This document shows, one piece after another, positions 1-5,526 of a DNA stretch of 5,789 bases (positions within the stretch are counted from its first letter, which is position 1; the number at the start of each line of letters is the position of its first letter). Made by a program: the position numbers and the translations under genes. This stretch comes from Chthoniobacterales bacterium (GTDB taxonomy: Bacteria; Verrucomicrobiota; Verrucomicrobiia; Chthoniobacterales; UBA10450): assembly GCA_013695925.1 (NCBI GenBank), contig JACCZO010000461.1, forward strand, positions 1 through 5,789, read 5' to 3'. Under the pieces are notes generated by a model. That model was not told the DNA's origin. It ran no database searches and was given only the letters and a program-made list of their open reading frames with translations.

Positions 1-17
1 TCCAAACCCTGCAGCCT

Positions 18-305
18 TTAAGTCGTCAGTCCGAGGGTGGCGGCCTCGACCCGGCCAGTGCGGATCCGCCAGAGGTCGACGGCGAGTTGCCGGGCGACGG
101 CCACGATCGCTTTTTTGCGCGCGGCCCCGGTGGCGAGGGCGCCTTTGCCCAAAAAGTGGCGCCATTTGACCACCGCGCGGTATTGCGCTTGGGCGATTGG
201 GTGCTCCGAAACGTTGACTTTCTTCTCGCCCAAGCCAGAAAAAGCCGCAATGCCTAACCCTGCGCCGCGTCCGCTTGAAGCGTTGACTCCGCTCTCTTGC
301 CTCCG
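18..305 (-). pseudogene. IS110-family transposase, C-terminal remnant
   Basis: This minus-strand frame is open from a TAG at 308-306 to a TAA at 20-18. Its last ~54 residues (YRAVVKW, then AARKKAIVAVARQLAVDLWR, then LGL at the end) match what I remember of the C-terminus of IS110/IS116 (Transposase_20) transposases, where a basic AxxKKAxVAxARxLAVDLWR helix closes the protein. Full members are about 300-400 residues and carry an N-terminal DEDD catalytic domain; none of that is present, and the part upstream of residue YRA does not clearly match the family. A TTG at 233 is the only start-like codon, so I read it as a dead fragment rather than a gene. It lies back to back with the methyltransferase operon, suggesting that the accessory block was inserted beside or into an insertion sequence. 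The family call is from memory of the motif. Confidence 0.6.
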
Positions 306-312
306 CTAGACT
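283..312 (+). promoter_or_regulatory. Putative sigma70-type promoter of the methyltransferase operon
   Basis: TTGACT (283-288) matches five of six bases of the -35 consensus. TAGACT (307-312) matches four of six of the -10 consensus, with an 18-base spacer. Transcription would start about 7 bases after the -10 box, at roughly 319-320, which is the A of the ATG at 320. No Shine-Dalgarno sequence precedes that ATG, so a leaderless mRNA would fit. This is inference from consensus matching; the -10 is weak. Confidence 0.35.
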
Positions 313-319
313 TCCTCAG

Positions 320-1798
320 ATGCGGCCGACAGCCTCCCGATTAATCGACACGCGGGTCATTTTCTGCGGTGATAACCTCGACCAACTACGCAAACTGCCT
401 CCCGCCTGCATAGACCTCGTTTACATAGACCCGCCGTTCAACTCGAACCGGAACTACGAAGTCTTTTGGGGCGAGACGAAAGAGAAACGGAGCTTCGAAG
501 ACCGGCATGAGTCGACCAAAGCCTACATCGACTATATGCGCCCGCGCTGCCTTGAGCTGCACCGCGTCCTCAAGAAAACCGGCAGCTTCTATTATCACTG
601 CGACTGGCACGCCAGCCATTACGTCAAAGTGATGCTCGACCAGATTTTCGGGGAAAATAATTTCGTCAACGAAGTTGTCTGGAAACGGCAATCAGCCCAC
701 AACGACGCGAAACAAGGATCGAAGCATCTGGGACGAGTACATGATTCTGTTTTCTTGTACTCAGGCGGACGCGACTACAAATTCAAACACCTGTATGGCG
801 CGTATGACGAGGAATACATCGAAAAGGCATACCGCCATATCGAATCTGGAACGGGCCGGCGGTATCGACTTGGCGACCTAACAGCACCGGGCGGAGGCGC
901 TCCGTCTAAAGGAAACCCTCATTACGAGTTCCTCGGAGTCACGCGTTATTGGCGCTACTCCGAGGAGAATATGAAAGAGTTGCATCGGCAGGGCCGAATC
1001 ATCCAAACGAAACCTGGGACAGTCCCCGCATACAAACGTTACCTTGATGAAGGCAAAGGCGTCCCGCTCGGCACTGTTTGGGATGACATCAACCCTATCC
1101 ACTCAGGTGACAGTGAAAGGTTGGGCTACCCGACTCAAAAACCGTTGAAGCTGCTCGAGCGCATTTTAGAAATCAGTTCCGAAGAGAACGATGTTGTCTT
1201 GGATGCATTCTGCGGTTGTGGAACCGCTTTAGTCGCCGCGCAAAAGCTCAAACGGCAATGGATTGGCATCGACATTTCCCCGACGGCATGCCGCGTGATG
1301 GCACTCCGATTAAAGAAGGATTGCGGGCTGAAGGAAGACGAAAAACTACAGCAACTCGGACGTGGCTTCATCGTGCGAGACCTGCCAAAAAGCGAAGTCG
1401 AGCTACGGAAATATCCACCATTCGAATTCGAAAATTGGGCCGTTGTCGCACTAGGCGGAACGAAGAACGCGCGCCAAGTCGGAGACATGGGAATCGATGG
1501 ACGTATTTATCCGGTGACTGCCATGCCAGGGAAAAGAGGCGCGACGGTCGGCGAACTCGATTTCATGGACGAGTGGTATCCGATTCAAGTGAAGCAAAAA
1601 GACAAAGTTGGTCGTCCCGATGTTGACGCTTTCGAAGCCGTAATGATCCGCGAAGAGCGCAAGCTCGGATACTTCGTCGGCTTCGAATTCACGCGAGACG
1701 CACTATACGAGATTGATCGCTTCCAACGGAAAGAAGGACGAGAGATCCGAGCGCTAACGGTGCGGGAGATTCTTGACGAGGAGTTGCACAAATCCTGA
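320..1798 (+). CDS. Beta-class DNA N6-adenine/N4-cytosine methyltransferase fused to a C-terminal Mrr-like nuclease domain
   Basis: The 492-residue protein opens with a methyltransferase of the N6_N4_Mtase family, which transfers a methyl group from S-adenosylmethionine to an exocyclic amino group of a DNA base. The catalytic motif IV DPPF (residues 37-40) precedes the cofactor motif I FCGCG (297-301), the order of the beta class. YPTQKP (270-275) and IGIDISP (315-321) are further family motifs, and residues ~110-265 would be the target-recognition region. Ordinary members end near residue 330. Here a further domain (~366-485) has GDMGIDG (388-394), IQVK (422-425) and GYFVGFEFTRDA (450-461), i.e. 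the D...QxK layout of Mrr-type PD-(D/E)xK endonucleases, with key residues D393, Q423 and K425 intact. This suggests modification and cleavage in one chain, acting on cytosolic DNA. The base methylated and the target site cannot be read from the sequence. The start has no Shine-Dalgarno. It is followed 24 bases later by a second nuclease-like gene. Confidence 0.92.
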   Translation: MRPTASRLIDTRVIFCGDNLDQLRKLPPACIDLVYIDPPFNSNRNYEVFWGETKEKRSFEDRHESTKAYIDYMRPRCLELHRVLKKTGSFYYHCDWHASHYVKVMLDQIFGENNFVNEVVWKRQSAHNDAKQGSKHLGRVHDSVFLYSGGRDYKFKHLYGAYDEEYIEKAYRHIESGTGRRYRLGDLTAPGGGAPSKGNPHYEFLGVTRYWRYSEENMKELHRQGRIIQTKPGTVPAYKRYLDEGKGVPLGTVWDDINPIHSGDSERLGYPTQKPLKLLERILEISSEENDVVLDAFCGCGTALVAAQKLKRQWIGIDISPTACRVMALRLKKDCGLKEDEKLQQLGRGFIVRDLPKSEVELRKYPPFEFENWAVVALGGTKNARQVGDMGIDGRIYPVTAMPGKRGATVGELDFMDEWYPIQVKQKDKVGRPDVDAFEAVMIREERKLGYFVGFEFTRDALYEIDRFQRKEGREIRALTVREILDEELHKS

Positions 1799-1822
1799 GC
1801 CTACGGACGGGATGGTTTTAAG

Positions 1823-3430
1823 ATGATCACGCGCGAGCAGCTTGGAAGGATATCCGAGGACCGGCTACGAAAAGAGATTCTCATACCTCTATTCGCGCAA
1901 ATGGGATACGGAGATGTCTTTGAATACCACGGAGGACCGCTCGAACAAGGAAAAGACATTGTTATGTGGAAGAGCGGCGAACTTCGCGATCGCCTCAACT
2001 ACTCGGTCGTGGTGAAGACGAAGGTGAACGGCAGGGCCTCAGGCGCCGGTAGCGCTGGCGAGGTAGTCGCCCAGATTCAGCAGTGTTTCGCAAGTCCATA
2101 TCGCGACCCACTGACAGGGGAAGAGCGTCGCGTAGACCGATGCCTCGTCGTTGTTGCCAATCGTATTACCAAGGAATTTCTTAATGTGGTTGGACCCGGT
2201 CTAGAGGCGGCCCGCCTAGCCAGAGTTACAGAATTTGTGGACGCTAACCGGCTTTGGGACTGGATTAAGAGTCACCAGCCCGAAAAAACGACCTCCATTT
2301 TTGCCCCATTCGAAGAGCTTCAAACTCTCCTTAGCGAACAATGTCCCGGACTTGGAGCGGATATTCAAATTTCGGAAGAAAAGATGACCTTCAGTCTTAA
2401 GCCGATAGAACCGGGCGCCACGCTCCCTCCGCAATCTATCGTGCTAGAGTTTTCCCTTGAAGGCGAACAGGGCAAGAAACTCCGTGAAGAATACGAGCGA
2501 TGCCTCAAGACCGGGGCGAGTTTCCATTTCTTAAAGGAGCAGGTCAAAAGCATAGAAGTGTCTGACCTCCTTAAAAAGATATACGGCTTAACGCCGGATC
2601 GAGCAGTCTCTTTCAGTTTTACGCCGAATCCGTCGTCGCCTGTAATTTGGCACTTTATACGGGTTTGCGATAACGGATACACCGCCGCCTTGCCGGGGGT
2701 AGAATTGCGAACGGTTAGAGCAGGAACCGAAGAGGCTACACTGACTAACGAGCATCAAGACGTCCCATGGGTACTCACGATCGTAACTCGAAAAGAAGAA
2801 GGGCGCCTGTCGCTGCACTTTTCTTACCGAACTAATCTGTCAAAAGCAAATTCGCGTCAAGCACTGGATTGGTTTCAATTTCAGCACGCGCTTTCGTTGC
2901 CTGGAAAACTTGTCCTACAACATGCCGAGAATGGAATTGAATTCCCGGCGTCACGGGAACTAGGAAGTGGCGAAGCCCCTGATCCAGGATTAATCGAACT
3001 ACTAGAGAAGGTGGTCTACATCCAGATGCGGACTGCCGAAGTTATTCCTTATCCGGGGCGCTTTACTGGTTCTGACATCGAGGACGTCGAACATCTATAC
3101 GAAATCGTTAAGACCGGACGCATTGCTCTAGATTCGATGACTGCACGATTTGAGAAGGCTAGGCTAACAGCCAACAAACATGTATTTCGGGCGCCAGGTT
3201 CGTTGAACATTGAGTTTCCAGAGGAGGTCAAACGCGAGTGCTTAGGAACGTCATTCATTCTTGGTCCATCCCGGATCATCGGAAAGGACATTGTTCTGAC
3301 CGAGGCTAGTGCCGCGCGATTGGAAGAAGAGGCCGATAACCCAACGGAGGGCGACTCGATTGAACTCACGCTGCTCCCGGTTGAAGGCGGCTCCCTCGAA
3401 CGAGTTTTCCCGCAGTGGCTAGATAGTTGA
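1823..3430 (+). CDS. Restriction-endonuclease-like protein with a large uncharacterised C-terminal region
   Basis: The protein has 535 residues. Residues ~8-152 resemble Mrr/PD-(D/E)xK-fold restriction proteins: a helix with E18 (RLRKEILIPLF), GKD at 43-45, a strand ending in K65 (YSVVVKTK, 60-67), a glutamine-rich helix (QIQQCF, 84-89), and a strand-helix RCLVVVANRITKEF (106-119). The usual E/Q two residues before the catalytic lysine is V63, so either the active site is rearranged or the domain only binds DNA. Residues ~154-535 are predicted by eye to be mostly beta strands (~200-365) followed by helices (~385-450). I do not recognise a named domain there, although similar tails seem to occur on other restriction-like proteins. 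No membrane segment is seen. The ATG at 1823 lies 24 bases after the methyltransferase stop without a strong Shine-Dalgarno, and co-transcription or translational coupling is likely. Base composition (~50% GC) matches the methyltransferase, not the flanks. Role inferred: the partner or effector of the methyltransferase-nuclease. Confidence 0.85.
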   Translation: MITREQLGRISEDRLRKEILIPLFAQMGYGDVFEYHGGPLEQGKDIVMWKSGELRDRLNYSVVVKTKVNGRASGAGSAGEVVAQIQQCFASPYRDPLTGEERRVDRCLVVVANRITKEFLNVVGPGLEAARLARVTEFVDANRLWDWIKSHQPEKTTSIFAPFEELQTLLSEQCPGLGADIQISEEKMTFSLKPIEPGATLPPQSIVLEFSLEGEQGKKLREEYERCLKTGASFHFLKEQVKSIEVSDLLKKIYGLTPDRAVSFSFTPNPSSPVIWHFIRVCDNGYTAALPGVELRTVRAGTEEATLTNEHQDVPWVLTIVTRKEEGRLSLHFSYRTNLSKANSRQALDWFQFQHALSLPGKLVLQHAENGIEFPASRELGSGEAPDPGLIELLEKVVYIQMRTAEVIPYPGRFTGSDIEDVEHLYEIVKTGRIALDSMTARFEKARLTANKHVFRAPGSLNIEFPEEVKRECLGTSFILGPSRIIGKDIVLTEASAARLEEEADNPTEGDSIELTLLPVEGGSLERVFPQWLDS

Positions 3431-3930
3431 ACGATTTCATGAATCCGTGTGGCGTGTCTTGCTCTACCTCGTCGTCCTCGGAAGCTTCGTGGCCTCGCTC
3501 TTCCTCACGCAATAATCTGGCTCGTCCTCTAGCTCCGCGGGGTCGTTTTGTTGCCACTTTGATTCTGCCTACGGTCCGGGCGGCGGGGGTGACTGTGGTT
3601 GCGAGCCGGGGTCGGTCATCTTGCGCGCGTTTTCGTAGGCCATGACGAACTGCGAGTTCGCCTATTCGAACTGCCTAACGATGCCTCGAGCCAGAAGGGA
3701 AAATACGGAGGCGGCACTCGCTGACGTCCGATCCCATGAGCCACAAGCGGTCGCGAGTGCTTATTAAGAAGGCGTCGGTCTGTGATTCGCTGTTGTTTCG
3801 ACTGCTTCGGAACTTTTTCGAGATCCGACAAAATCACAGGGAAAACATTTCTTTCATTCTCTCTTGCAAGCCGTGCGATTATCCCCTTCGCTCGGAGACC
3901 TCGTCCGCCTGAAACAAGACTGAATTCTCG
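3431..3930. other. Region without an intact gene
   Basis: I see no convincing full-length gene here. It contains a decayed minus-strand gene end (3569-3682, listed separately) and a short plus-strand hydrophobic frame (3447-3515) following the end of the upstream gene. A 58-codon frame at 3736-3912 has no family resemblance and no suitably spaced Shine-Dalgarno. A small perfect stem, CGAACT-GCG-AGTTCG, lies at 3646-3660 inside the decayed gene. I see no Shine-Dalgarno ahead of the gene at 3931 and no T-tailed hairpin after the gene ending at 3430. Confidence 0.5.
3569..3682 (-). pseudogene. Decayed 3' end of a paralogue of the 5073-5384 gene
   Basis: Read on the minus strand, this stretch gives RQFE, then an in-frame TAG (3664-3662), then ANSQFVMAYENARKMTD, and ends in a proline-rich tail SPPPPGP before a TAG at 3571-3569. 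It aligns without gaps to residues 66-87 of the plus-strand protein at 5073-5384 (TTFQLSNPTFFAGYQSARVI...): F, N, F, Y, A, R and D are identical and several others are conservative. Both end in a tail rich in glycine or proline. The internal TAG falls where the intact copy has leucine (TTG or CTG), so one substitution could explain it. Upstream similarity fades quickly, so only the last ~40 codons survive. The similarity is seen directly; decay is the inference. An ATG at 3643 could in principle express 24 residues, but I doubt it. Confidence 0.5.
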
Positions 3931-4494
3931 ATGTTCTACTGGTCCCACGAAGACGTGCACGTGGTCCTTACTGACCATGAGGAACTCGCGCTTGTCCAAC
4001 AGCTCAGCCCGAATCAATGGGAAGCCCTCAAGTACGATGCCTCGGGAGTCGTACGACGCGAGATGGAGGGAAAAATCTCCCGCTTTCTCAAAGATTCGCT
4101 TTCCAGAAGCCCCGAAGATTTCCGAAAGCGGTTTGTTTTTCGCTCCTGCTATGGAGATGAGGCGCACCTGATCTTTCCTGCTCTCGTCAACGCCTACAGC
4201 CGGATTACGGGACGGGCCGTCTTTGACGAGGTGTCCAAGCCCGAATTTCCACCAAGTCTCGTCGAAGATGTTCTGTATGCTTCGGTGGCGGATCTTTACC
4301 AAGTTACGCTGTTTGGACGGGGGCGGTGGCCTTGGTCTCCGCGGGAGGTTGTTGGCCGAATTTCATTTCCGGCGTGCACGATAGAAAAGGTGGCCGGCAG
4401 CGCTGACAACTTCTTTGCTGCGACCGATTCCTTACAGATGAAATTTCATCGAGATTTTGTACGGATTTCGATTCTTGATCGCCCGGTGGTATGA
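3931..4494 (+). CDS. Hypothetical protein (187 residues)
   Basis: I do not recognise this protein. The composition is that of a soluble, globular, mixed-charge protein: a short N-terminal beta-like stretch (VHVVLTD, ~8-15), then helices (~20-60, with the basic/acidic run REMEGKISRFLKDSLSR), and a later YSRITGRAVFDEV segment (~88-101) with LVEDVLYASVADLYQVTLFGRG (~109-130) looking helical. No signal peptide or membrane segment is visible. It ends with two adjacent stops (TGA TGA, 4492-4497). The ATG at 3931 is the first start codon after an in-frame TGA at 3910-3912; no Shine-Dalgarno precedes it. A 228-codon frame lies antisense to it, but its C-terminal third reads like non-coding sequence, so I favour the plus strand. 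It is possibly co-oriented with the 4594 gene as a pair; function unknown. Confidence 0.55.
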   Translation: MFYWSHEDVHVVLTDHEELALVQQLSPNQWEALKYDASGVVRREMEGKISRFLKDSLSRSPEDFRKRFVFRSCYGDEAHLIFPALVNAYSRITGRAVFDEVSKPEFPPSLVEDVLYASVADLYQVTLFGRGRWPWSPREVVGRISFPACTIEKVAGSADNFFAATDSLQMKFHRDFVRISILDRPVV

Positions 4495-4582
4495 TGACTC
4501 GTGTGCCCAATCGAAAACTGTGGGGACGCGGGATGCCTGGGTTATTGCTTCGGCCTTGGTTGCCGCCATCAGGTTGAGTTTT

Positions 4583-4586
4583 AGGA
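4583..4586 (+). promoter_or_regulatory. Ribosome binding site for the gene at 4594
   Basis: AGGA lies 7 bases upstream of the ATG at 4594, a normal spacing. It is short but supports this start. Few other starts in the window have a comparable site. Confidence 0.4.
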
Positions 4587-4593
4587 TAGATCG

Positions 4594-5031
4594 ATGAATC
4601 CAAAGAGAGATGAACTGCTTGAGGCTTGGGACGAAATCTGTCTCGAGAGAGGTTCACTGGTCGAGGTAGGGCCGGAGCATTATCGGTGGTTTGTCAGTTT
4701 AAATGACCGCGGGATGGGCGGATTGATTTCACTGATGCTCCTGGATCGCCGAGATGAATTTGCAGGCTGGTTGGGGGCGGAGCCGCAAATGAAGAGCGAG
4801 CAGGACATCTTTGATGCCATCGAAACGATGCTGTTTCTAGTAGCCCGCGGCCGCTGCGGAATACGAGAGGATGGCAAGGTCGGATACGCCGCCGTTGTTG
4901 GGCCGGACCCGACGGAAGCCGAAACGCAGGCAATCGAGCACAGGATCCTGGCCTCGCGGTCGCTGTTTCGCGGGGCCGCAGAAGAGGTTTTCCAGCGCAG
5001 GTTCGACGCAGCGCCCGGAAGCCGGCAGTAA
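4594..5031 (+). CDS. Hypothetical small acidic protein (145 residues)
   Basis: I do not recognise the family. The sequence looks genuinely coding: an amphipathic N-terminal helix (RDELLEAWDEICLERG, ~5-20), an aromatic segment (HYRWFVSLNDRG, ~29-40), a hydrophobic helix (GGLISLMLLDRRDEFAGWLG, ~42-61), another acidic helix (~68-85, SEQDIFDAIETMLFLVARGR), a short beta hairpin (GIREDGKVGYAAVVGP) and a long C-terminal helix. No signal peptide, membrane span or metal-binding motif stands out. It is soluble and probably cytosolic. The start is supported by AGGA at 4583-4586. It lies 96 bases after the tandem stops of the 3931 gene and in the same direction, and could share its transcript. Small acidic proteins of this build include immunity or antitoxin-type proteins, but nothing here establishes that. 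Confidence 0.7.
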   Translation: MNPKRDELLEAWDEICLERGSLVEVGPEHYRWFVSLNDRGMGGLISLMLLDRRDEFAGWLGAEPQMKSEQDIFDAIETMLFLVARGRCGIREDGKVGYAAVVGPDPTEAETQAIEHRILASRSLFRGAAEEVFQRRFDAAPGSRQ

Positions 5032-5040
5032 ATCTGGTTT

Positions 5041-5050
5041 GGAGGGGAGG
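5041..5050 (+). promoter_or_regulatory. Strong Shine-Dalgarno-like sequence GGAGGGGAGG
   Basis: This purine run is the strongest ribosome-binding-like site in the window. It stands 8 bases before a GTG at 5059, which opens only a 17-codon frame ending in TAA at 5110-5112, one frame away from the conserved reading frame that follows. It therefore hints that the original start of the 5073-5384 gene was at 5059 and that a frame change separates the two. Confidence 0.4.
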
Positions 5051-5072
5051 CAAAGTTCGTGGAAAAAATTGC

Positions 5073-5384
5073 TTGCACCGAGTTGAAGAAGGAGGTGGCG
5101 TCACCCAGCTAAAACTCGATGAGCTCGACCAGGCGCGGCAGTATTTTCAGGCGGCGAAGAGTAGCCCGCGCGCCAAGATCAGCGAAAAGGCAGGCTATAC
5201 GTCGACTCTCCCGCAGATGATCCGCGACGTGAAAACGATCCTCCGCACGAGATTGGACAAACTAATGACGACCTTCCAGCTGAGCAATCCGACGTTCTTT
5301 GCTGGCTATCAGAGCGCGCGCGTGATCGTGGATCGGCATGGTCCTGGTGGCGGAGTTGAGCCGCCAGCGCCGCCGACTCCCTAA
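5073..5384 (+). CDS. Conserved hypothetical protein with proline-rich C-terminus; start uncertain, possibly frameshifted
   Basis: The conserved part runs from about residue 13 (LKLDELDQARQYFQAAKSS) through a helical middle (MIRDVKTILRTRLDKLM, 49-65) to NPTFFAGYQSARVIVD (72-87), ending in a glycine/proline tail (PPAPPTP). I recall similar small proteins with a C-terminal F/Y-x-x-ARxIVD motif as hypothetical proteins in several phyla; no function is known to me. The only start codon in frame is TTG at 5073, with poor spacing to any Shine-Dalgarno. The good sites nearby (GGAGGGGAGG 5041-5050, AAGGAGG 5088-5094) serve starts in another frame. Loss of a single base near 5098 could have broken the frame, so the gene may be decaying. 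A clearer relic of a paralogue lies at 3569-3682 on the other strand. It converges with the amidase gene. Confidence 0.55.
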   Translation: MHRVEEGGGVTQLKLDELDQARQYFQAAKSSPRAKISEKAGYTSTLPQMIRDVKTILRTRLDKLMTTFQLSNPTFFAGYQSARVIVDRHGPGGGVEPPAPPTP

Positions 5385-5395
5385 GCCGAGCCCAA

Positions 5396-5512
5396 CTGTA
5401 GACGCTTCGCTCTCTCCGAGCCGTTGCTCTTCCGAGCCGGAGGCTGCGAAGCGCGGGTGTCGGATCAGGGTTCAGCTACAGACCCGCGCCTCCCAGAGGG
5501 AGGCGTCTACAG
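5396..5512. repeat. 117-base element with imperfect terminal inverted repeats (REP- or MITE-like)
   Basis: CTGTAGACGCTTCGCTCT at 5396-5413 is matched, in reverse complement, by AGAGGGAGGCGTCTACAG at 5495-5512 with 16 of 18 positions pairing. Internally, CGCTTCGC (5403-5410) pairs with GCGAAGCG (5446-5453), GCGCGGGT (5451-5458) pairs with ACCCGCGC (5482-5489), and CCGAGCCG occurs twice (5416-5423, 5432-5439). It fills most of the space between two convergent genes, the usual place for repetitive extragenic palindromes or small non-autonomous transposable elements. No coding content is seen, and target-site duplications are not obvious. I recall similar intergenic motifs in Opitutaceae genomes, but copy number cannot be judged from one window. 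Confidence 0.55.
5487..5505. other. Strong hairpin between convergent genes
   Basis: CGCCTCCC, loop AGA, GGGAGGCG forms a perfect 8-base-pair, GC-rich stem at the right end of the inverted-repeat element. It could block read-through or stabilise 3' ends of both convergent transcripts, but no T-run follows on either strand, so it is not a canonical intrinsic terminator. Confidence 0.5.
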
Positions 5513-5526
5513 CGGCTTGCAGGTGC

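Noticed and set aside
37..309. 90-codon plus-strand frame over the transposase relic
   Set aside because: It reads antisense to the recognisable transposase C-terminus and has an alanine/arginine-rich composition typical of a GC-rich shadow frame.
1799..1822. Separate promoter or terminator between the methyltransferase and the second gene
   Set aside because: Only 24 bases, with no hairpin or promoter-like boxes; co-transcription is the simpler reading.
3427..3645. 72-codon plus-strand frame starting at the stop of the 1823-3430 gene
   Set aside because: Serine/arginine-rich low-complexity translation, overlapping the minus-strand gene relic; the overlap with the upstream stop looks accidental.
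3736..3912. 58-codon plus-strand frame in phase with the 3931 gene
   Set aside because: No family resemblance, no suitably spaced Shine-Dalgarno, and a TGA separates it from the next gene. I considered a broken N-terminal extension of the 3931 gene but see nothing to support it.
3616..4302. 228-codon minus-strand frame
   Set aside because: It is antisense to the better-looking 3931-4494 gene and runs in the wrong frame through the recognisable gene relic at 3569-3682; its last part is serine/arginine-rich and non-globular. It is the main competitor to the 3931 call, hence the moderate confidence there.
4680..5104. Two long minus-strand frames opposite the 4594-5031 gene
   Set aside because: Proline/arginine/serine-rich shadows of a plus-strand gene that has a plausible ribosome-binding site and globular composition.
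5487..5505. Intrinsic terminator
   Set aside because: The stem is strong, but neither strand has a T-run after it, so I list it as a hairpin only.
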